DNA from: Coccinella septempunctata
Lineage: Eukaryota; Arthropoda; Insecta; Coleoptera; Coccinellidae
Direction of reading: 5' to 3'
DNA length: 64,000 nt
Assembly (NCBI RefSeq): GCF_907165205.1
Contig: NC_058190.1
Span: forward strand, 15,012,001 to 15,076,000
Position 1 is the stretch's first letter. Every line of letters begins with the position of its first letter. This document shows positions 47,801 through 56,800 of this stretch, one piece after another. A program made the translations under genes and the position numbers. The notes beneath the pieces were generated by a model. That model saw nothing but the letters and a program-made list of their open reading frames with translations, searched no databases and was not told where the DNA came from.

Positions 47801-50800
47801 CATGTTGGAAGGATCAAACCCGAAAATCTCCATCGGAGATTTCAACTGTAAATCCCCATTATGGAATAGCATAACAGAGAATAGAAATGGCAAAAAACTC
47901 AAGGATTTCGCCGAAAAACAAAATGCCATAGTTATTGGACCAGAGCTACCGACATATCTTGCTTTTGGAAGAGGAATACCAGATGTAATAGATATCGCGA
48001 TATTGAAAAATATAACTCAAGAATTCTCGATTGAAACTTTGGAAGATGGAACCTCAAACCACAATCCCGTGGAATTGACAATTGGAGAAGAACCAAGAGA
48101 AAAACTGCTGGAAATAAGAGAATATACCAATTGGACTAAATACAGCCATTTAATACAATCGGAAATAACAGAAATTCCAACAATAAACCCTCCAGACGAT
48201 CTGGAATGTGCGGTTGATAAACTGGAAGAGATTATATTGAAAGCTTACGAAAAAAGCACGAGACCAGCTCCAAGTCATCCGCATGGCGATACTCCTAAAG
48301 AAGTAAAAGATCTTATACAAGGAAATCGAAGACTCAGAAGAATATATAGGATGAACAAAAATGATCTAAATAGAAGGAACCTCAACCGACATAGCCAAGT
48401 TCTGAAAAATGCCCTGAAAGATCTAAGAACAAGCAGATGGAACAAAAGGGTTCAAGAACTGAATACAATCGATCATTCTGCATGGAGAATGCAAAAAAGC
48501 CTACGAGGAGAAAAGACTAAAATTCCACCCCTACACGGAGAAAGGGGAATGGCTTATACCAATACTGATAAGGCAGATGCATTGGCGGACTAGATCGAAC
48601 GAGAATCGAGAATAAATTACAGGATAGACGACGATAATGAAGATTTGGAAGAACTGGTTGAAGAAAATGATGAAGAAATGGATGAATTACCAGCGACTGC
48701 TGAAATAGACAAGCCAACATCGCCAAATGAAATCAGGGAAATAATTAGAAGTTTGAAGAAGAGGAAAGCTCCCGGAAGCGATAAAATAACGAATGGTATG
48801 TTAAAGAAATTACCTAGAAAAGGTATAGCCGCTCTAACAAATATCGCGAATGGAATTATGAGGACAGAACACTACCCAGAAAAATGGAAAACAGCAGAAG
48901 TCATAGTATTCAATAAACCATTCAAAGAGAAGAAGTTTCCACAAAACTACAGACCGATAAGTCCACTGTCGGCTTTAGGAAAAGTAGTAGAAAGAATTAT
49001 CGCCACGAGGCTAAATGAGGAAACCGAAAATCTGGAACTAATTCCACCAGAACAGTTCGGATTCAGAAGAGAGCATTCAACAGAACAACAATTATTAAGG
49101 CTCACAGAGTACATAACAGAGGGATTCCAAAATAAACAAGCTACAGGTCTTGTTTTATTAGACGTCGCCAGAGCATTCGACAGAGTATGTCATGAAGGAT
49201 TAATATATAAGATGAGATGTGCTGGATATTCGATCAAAATATGCAAGTTGATCAGGAAATATCTCAAAAATAGAAGATTTTACGTGAAAGTGGAAGGAGA
49301 ATGCTCCTCAACAAAAGATATAGAGGCTGGAGTACCCCAAGGATCAGTACTTGGGCCACTTCTGTACAACATATACATCCACGATATTCCGAAAAATCCA
49401 AAAACCATGCTAACGTTATATGCTGACGACACGGGCATAGCAACTCGACACCGAAACCCTGAAATAATAGAACGAGTTCTACAAGAGTCGATTGACGAAA
49501 CAAATGACTGGTGCATAAAGTGGAAAATCAAGCTCAATGGACAAAAGAGCCAAGCACTATTACTACAGAAGAGAAGACTGCGACCCACAACAAAACTTGA
49601 TGTTGACGGCGAATAAATCGACTGGAAAAATGAAGCCAAATATTTAGGAATAACGCTTGACAAAGGACTTACCTGGAAAAGTCATATCAAACAAGCAATC
49701 GACAAAACGAAAGCAGCGATGAATAGACTCTATCCTCTGATAGGAAGAAGAAGCCACATTTCGAAAGAGACAAAATTGAAGATAATCAAAGCCGTTGCTA
49801 GGCCTCAACTGACTTATGGATCCGTTGCCTGGGGTTTCGCGGCAAAGAGCCATATCAAAAGAATTCAGGCCACTGAAAACAAGCTGCTACGATGTGCAAT
49901 AGATGCACCTTGGTTTGTCAGGAATAGACAGATTTATAAGGACCTGAAATGGGAAACCATAACGGAATTCATGAACAGAAAAGCAGAGAAATCATTCGAA
50001 ACAGCGAAAACCCATCAGAATCAAGAACTCAGGAGACTAGTGGACTACGATCCAGAGGAAGACAAAAGGAGAATGCGAATTTACCGAAGGAGACCAAGAG
50101 ATCAATTAAAAAGAGATTAAAATAAGAACAGAAACTTATTGAGAAATTCAATAAAGTGTTAATCCAATAGAGGATAAACACATAAATCCCAGCACGATAG
50201 TGTGCGAGAAGAAAACCGACCAAGAGATGAACGGTTTATAGGCAAATGCCCGGAACCAAAATTCAAGAAGCAGTAGGGTTTTTAGTGGGTCTCGAGCTCA
50301 GGAGAGTGAGAAACCCCACACTGTTCCCCCTCAGGAGATGAGGGTGGTTCGTCTGTCTTGCAGATTTTCCCCCTGCTACACCAAACAAAAAAAAAAACAA
50401 AAAATGCAGAACCGCATTACGTTTGATTCATTGATTGTATGCGAATTGTTGTGCAGAACTGCAGAGGTCATTCATTGCTTTTTCTTTCGTAAATTGGTTT
50501 ATAGTTGTAGCAAGTTATTCAAGTTACAAGCATTTAAGATAATGTCAAGTACTGATACTGCTGAGGAATCGCGTGTTGACTTAAGTCCTCCAAAAAAGAG
50601 ACGTCTGAAACGACACTTCAGTGCCGAGATAAAAGATATGATTTTGAATACTTATAAAATTGAGATTATTCAAAATGCAGGAATGTGTTTAAAGGACGTA
50701 GAACTCCGAGTTGCTGAGAGACTTGGCATTGGAGCTCGAAGTGTTAGGAGAATTATTTCCGAATACATAAATTCCGGTGTTCTATCACAGCCGGCAACAA

Positions 50801-53800
50801 ATCAAAATCAGACCACCAAATGGGAGTCCTTATCAGATTTCGATAAAAATGTAATATGGCGAAAAGTTCACGAGTTTTTCTTCAGAAATGAACACCCGAC
50901 TATAGAGAAAGTATTAAAAACAGTTAATGAAGATTCGAACTAGCCAAATTTTAAGAACAGTATCTTCTCTATAATATTGAAAAAACTTAATTTCAAATAT
51001 GGACGTCGCCAACGCAACAGTTTTTTAATGGACCGTGACGACATTAAATGTTGGAGAAGAAACTATCTCACGAAAATTAGGACCTTCCGTGATGAAAACA
51101 GGAAGATTTACTACTTGGATGAAACTTGGGTAAATGCCGGTCATACTAAATCCAAAGTGTGGACCGATGAAACAGTTACATCTTCTCGGCAAGCGTTACT
51201 TGCTGCACTATCTACTAGATTAAAAATCCGTCTGGGAAGGTCTTGAATTTTGAGTTTAACCCTCGGTTTCATAAAGCTTGATCAGAGAATCAACGATCGA
51301 TTGACGGCTGAACGTCAATTAGTTTTCAGTCGATAAGTTGGTCATATGCATTCTGAATATCATTCTTGCACCAAATAATTATCTATACACGCCCATTTGA
51401 TGATTCTCAACTGCTACTCCTCCAATATATTCGGAAATATGAAAGTTTCAATGATTTCCTTCGGGAAATCGAATGCCAAATCGTTGATCGAGCAATCAAA
51501 GTTTTGTGAAACTTGATGTAAGTACCTTTTTGGTGGAAAACAATTTCAACATTCTTTTTCAAATGAAGTGAATATATTTTTCCAGGCAAAAGGCAAAGAA
51601 TTATAGTGTGTCATATTGGCAGTGACACTGGTTTTTTAACTGGAGGACTCTGGACTTTCCAATCCAAAAACACTGGTAACTACCATGAAGAAATGGATGG
51701 TCAGTCCTTCGAAAAGTGGTCGAGGCTATACTTCCTAAATTGGAGGAAAATTCTATAGTAGTTTTAGATAATGCTCCTTACCATTCAAGGAAAATGGAAA
51801 AAATTCCTAATTCACAATTCAGAAAAAGTGATATCCAACAATGGTTGAGGGAGAAAAATATTGATTTCACCCCTGACCTCATAAAAGCGCAATTGTTGCA
51901 GATAGTCAGGCAGAACAAAGAAAACTTTGAAAAATACATCGTGCATGGATGAAACCGCAATTGGCCCAAAATATTACTGTACTTAGATTACCGCCCTACC
52001 ACTGCGAACTGAACCCTATTGAATGGATTTGGGCCGATGTCAAGAATTTTGTGGCAGATAAAAACACCACATTTAAAATGGCTGACTTCCAAAATCTTTT
52101 TCAAGAGGCTCTCTCACGGGTTACTTCCGAAAGATGGAGAAAGTGCGTGAAACATGTCAAACAAAAAGTTGAGGTAGACATGTGGAAACTGGATAATATT
52201 ATGGATGATATAACACCAGTCATCGTCAACTTAGAGGAAAGTTCTGCATCTTCTGACGACACTACGGGGTAGTCACTTTTACAAAAAAAATATTGTTACA
52301 CATTTATATACATAGTATGTATTAAAGTGGGAACTTTAGATTAATTGTTCATTACTGAGACTCGTAGATAAGCATACATATTTTTCACCGGAACTGGAAC
52401 ACTCAAAAAGTTTTAAAATATAACGCTCTCGGAATTCAATTTATTAGTACACCTCTGCGTTATCACGTTCTTGACGCGTGATCACTGCATGCTGCAATGT
52501 TTACCGCTGGCCTCTTGGATTTGGATATACTATAGTTAATATTATTAAATTAATTTAGGAAGATAATTTAATTATTGTTATATAATGTAGTGCAGTATGG
52601 GCCGCCATTATGTGTGCGAACTTTTAGATTATACAGAGTGAATAAAAAGTAACATACAAAATCAGTATTTTTAGTATTCAATATTTTTGCATAAAAATGC
52701 TGAAACAGATCAATTTTCAATTTGAATTATGCAACATTTTATATATAGTTTTATATGTTTGTCATGCATCATCTACGAAGGGTAAAGGGTATTTGACAAC
52801 CCTATCTTCTTGTGTCTGGAATGAATAGATCTTTTGATGGAGGTGGTCATTGATGGGGTTTATTCTCAACCCTTTTTTATTTTAGGGTTGGAATGGTTGA
52901 ACCCAATGAATTCGAATTTCACCTTTGTTACGTAATGTGAGGTGGTACAGTATTCTTTTTTTCTCTTAGGAGTACCATTCTTATAATTCCAAGTTGAAAT
53001 GTATTTAATTATTTCATTCAATTGCGATTCAATTTGATTTCGATAAGTTAAACCATTCCATTTCAATAAAGAAAAAATACAATTATAATAATTATCTTCA
53101 GCAACAAAAGATCTATCAATTTCTGGAACAAAACTATTAGGTTGCCATTTCAAGAACTCAGCTACCCTTCACCGCTCATAGAGAGTGCATGATGAACTCC
53201 TCAATTATACATAACAAGTATTTTTAAACAAAAATTGACCTGTTTGAGCATTTTTCTACCAAATAGTACATATAGAAGTTATAAATTTTGTGTATTTATT
53301 ATCTCTGAGTAGGTACTTCTTCAAATTATTTCTTTTCAGCACCAGGGAATTTTTCATCAGGATTGGCCATCCTAGGCTCAGGCCTTCTCGGCGTTGGTAT
53401 ATCCGCCACTACTGACAGACTCAAGTATATCTATTTTTAATAATTTTTGTTAATATTTCTGGCCACCTGTACATGCACACTCCACTGATGAAATAACATT
53501 CCTCACATAAACTCATTTCTTTCTACCATCTACAAATCTTCACAATCCATTAAGTTTCCCAACGCTCCAGTGAATCCCTATTTTGGTTTATGGGCTTCCC
53601 GAGGGGTGAACCGGTCGTGAATTGCGGTGTACAAATTGTAGGAATTGTTTTGAATTGTCATGAATTGAATTGAATTGCCAGGAATTGTCATGAATTATCG
53701 TGAATTGCCAGGAATTGTTGAGAATTGTCGTAAATTGTCAGGAATTGTTGTGAATTGTCATGAATTTTCGCGAATTGTTTGGAATTGTTATGAATTGCAA

Positions 53801-56800
53801 AGATTTTTTATAATTACTAGCTGACCCGGCAAACGTTGTTTTGCCATATAAATAATTTCCTTTTGTATGTTGTATTATGTATGTATCATAAGAAAATAGA
53901 AATTAAAAATTTTGTCTAAAAAATAAATAAAAAATTTAGGCGTGGACTACCCCTAACATTTAGGGGGATGAAAAATAGATGTTGGACGATTCTCATAGAT
54001 ACCGGATAAGCACAAAAAATTTCATCAAAATCGGTCAAGCCGTTTCGGAGGAGTATGGCAACGAAAACTGTGACACGAGAATTTTATATATTAGATTATG
54101 CATCCGCTGACATGTAATTTTTAGTTGTGCAACTTTCTAGTCTTAGAAATGAGTAGCATCTATTCATTTATATGGGCATACCTAGTATACAGGGTCATTC
54201 TTTCTTAATCCCACCGAAAATCATACGAAGAACTACAGAAGATATTGTTACGATTCGTTTTATACTTTTATTTTTTGATTATAAATTAATTTGTAATTCA
54301 AATTAACGGAATCGCAACTTGAAAATGAAATTCAATTCTAAACTAAAATAAGTGACTTTTCTCCCATTTATTCTGACTGACAATCCATCTTTTTTTTTCC
54401 TAACACAGCAAACTAAACGAAATTATTTTTAGAAAACTTAAACCATAACAAAATCCCCAAAATTAAAATATTTATTCCCCAAAATAATTTCGTTTAGTTT
54501 GCTGTGTTAGGAAATTTTGGGTAGGCATGGAGACATAAAAAAAAAAGATATGGGATTGTCAGTCGAATATTTAAGAGAAAAGACACTTGTGAATTTTTTT
54601 TTTAAGTTGTGATTCCGTTGATTTGAATTACAAATTAATTTATAATAATAAAAAAAAAGTATAATAAAACGGATCGTAACAAAATGGCGCCCAACGTGGG
54701 GCGATTTGAGTGATAGAAACACTCAAAATATGGAATCCAGAAACAAGGGTTTAGCTGGAGCACAAGAAAACAATAATTCCACTATACTGCATATTATTTT
54801 GAAGATGAGAGAAGATATGAACAAGAAATTCGATGAACTTTCTAAGAAATTTGATGAGCATTCCAACAAAGTGGATGAACAATTTGGGAAATTTGGTCGA
54901 AATGGTATGGAAACAGAAAGAAAAATTAAAGAATGTGCGGAGAGAATGGAGAACAAAGAAACAAATATTTTATCAATGGAACAAAAAGCAGACAGACGAA
55001 ATCAGGAGGAATTAGATTTTACAAAGCATTATATTCGAAAAGAGGTACAGGAACAACTGGATGATGACATGAATGAAATAGAGGAGAATGATGAAACACA
55101 AAATGAAACATCAAAAGGAGTCATGTACAAAGAAAATTCTACGTCAGAAATAATCAAGTTAGGGGATAAAAAATGGAATTTCAATGGAAAAGTAAAAGCA
55201 AAATTCACTGTCCTGTTGTGGAATTACACAAGGAACAGAAAATGGGTGAATATCATCCAAAGAGTGAGAGAAAAAATGGAATGGATTGGAGAAAATTATT
55301 TAAGGAGGAAAAAAAAAAAGGAGAAATCATAAAAAGTTCAAGAAAAAAGATTTAGGTTAATAATAAATGAATTTTTTTTTGTGTAAAATTCAGTTTGTTA
55401 AATTTAAAATGTTTATTCCCTAAATTTCCAATTTGGGGAATAAATATTTTAATTTTGGGGATTTTGTTATGGTTTAAGTTTTCTAAAAATAATTTCGTTT
55501 AGTTTGCTGTGTTAGGAAATTTTGGGTAGGCATGGAGACATAAAAAAAAAGATATGGGATTGTCAGTCAGAATATTTAAGAGAAAAGTCACTTGTGAATT
55601 TTTTTTTTAAGTTGCGATTCCGTTGATTTGAATTACAAATTAATTTATAATAATAAAATAAAAGTATAATAAAACGGATCGTAACAATATTTTCACGCAA
55701 TAACACGCAAGCAAAATGTGGAGGGTTCATAATAAATGCTGGAAATGATCGCCTCCAGCCAAAATACACGAACGTAGTCTACGTGTTATGGAATACTGGT
55801 ATTTTAGAAGAAAAATAAAAACTGAATTTTAGTCACCACCTTTTGAGGGCTAGAAGAATGAAATTTTCAGTACTTATTATTGGAGTTAAGTTGTACGTCT
55901 TTACAATAAATAAAGATATTCACGGCATACAGACAATTATTGAATTCTGAAAAAGTAAACCTCCGGACAGGATTCGAACCCGCGACCGTTTCAATGTTCG
56001 CAAGGGTGAGAGATCAAGATCCTTTTCACCCATTACCCATGGCATCGTCGACATTTAGCGACATCTGCAGGGAATCAAGAGGGCCGCTAGTTCGAATCCT
56101 GCCCGGAGGTGTACTTTTTCAGAATTCAATAATTGTCTGCATGCCGTTAACCTCTTTATTTATAACTCAGAGTCATGAATTCCACTTCTTAATTTAAATT
56201 TCGTCTTATCATTTTTACTTCTGAAAACCATCAAAAAATTTCACATCAACTATATGCCTGTACCTGTAATTCATCATTTTTGAAATATTCAACCAATAGT
56301 AGGTATATCTAGTAGTAACTTTCAGTTCTAATTATTTATCTAATTTTCAAATAATTAAATAATGAATAATAGTAAAAGTCCGTAATTCTCATCTACACAT
56401 CTCATTTTTTTCCACTGTTTACTAAAGTAAAAACAAAATTTCTGGTTCCACGGCCACCACGTCAACCCGATCTAACGCACTTAGATTATCATGTTTGGGG
56501 AAGGAAAAAAAATATGCATATACCTAATGGACATGCATCCAGTATATGTTTCGTGTGTACTACTGATTTCTGCGACTAGAAAATTGCAGAACTAAAGCTT
56601 TCATGTCAGCACATGGCCTAATAATTAAAAAAAACTTTGGAATTCATAACAATTCCACAAAACTCATAAAATTTTTCAAACAATTCGTGAATTGTTTGAC
56701 AGTTTTTAGCAATTCACGCCAATCCACAAAATTTCCTGACAATTTACGACAATTAACAACATTTCCTGTCAATTCACGACCATTCTCAACAATTCCTGGC

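Larger units (their letters stand above)
45558..50403 (+). mobile_element. full-length Jockey-clade retrotransposon
   Basis: The 11-bp target duplication ATGCAGAACCG is at 45547-45557 and 50404-50414. The 5' end AGTCATTCGCTTGAC resembles the initiator-containing start of insect Jockey elements, with their internal promoter. It has a 5' UTR of about 435 bases, ORF1, ORF2, a short 3' UTR with the GTTCCCCCTCAGGAG block, and an A-rich tail. It is complete at the DNA level and only two stop codons interrupt ORF2, so it is young. It interrupts the DNA transposon's 5' leader. Confidence 0.9.
45431..52532 (+). mobile_element. DDE (IS630-Tc1-mariner) DNA transposon split by a Jockey element
   Basis: The ends TAGTCTATCAAAATCCGAGA and, inversely, TAGTATATCCAAATCCAAGA continue into a shared GAGGCCAGCG block and an ACGCGTGATC block, with TA duplications at 45429-45430 and 52533-52534. 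Subtracting the 4.85-kb Jockey insertion and its duplication leaves an element of about 2.25 kb holding one transposase gene. Confidence 0.85.
54246..55686 (+). mobile_element. short LTR element (TRIM-like) with an extra inverted LTR
   Basis: Direct LTRs of 177 bp lie at 54505-54681 and 55510-55686 (TGTTAGGAAATTTTGGG...GATCGTAACA). A third LTR lies in inverse orientation at 54246-54405, followed by an inverse copy of the segment that precedes the 3' LTR (54406-54480). The target duplication ATAT flanks the whole composite (54242-54245 and 55687-55690), not the two direct LTRs. The internal region is only 828 bp. Confidence 0.85.

Noticed and set aside
55960..56115. Possible tRNA genes on both strands
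   Set aside because: Only the T arm and 3' acceptor strand are present; D arm, A box and 5' acceptor strand are missing.
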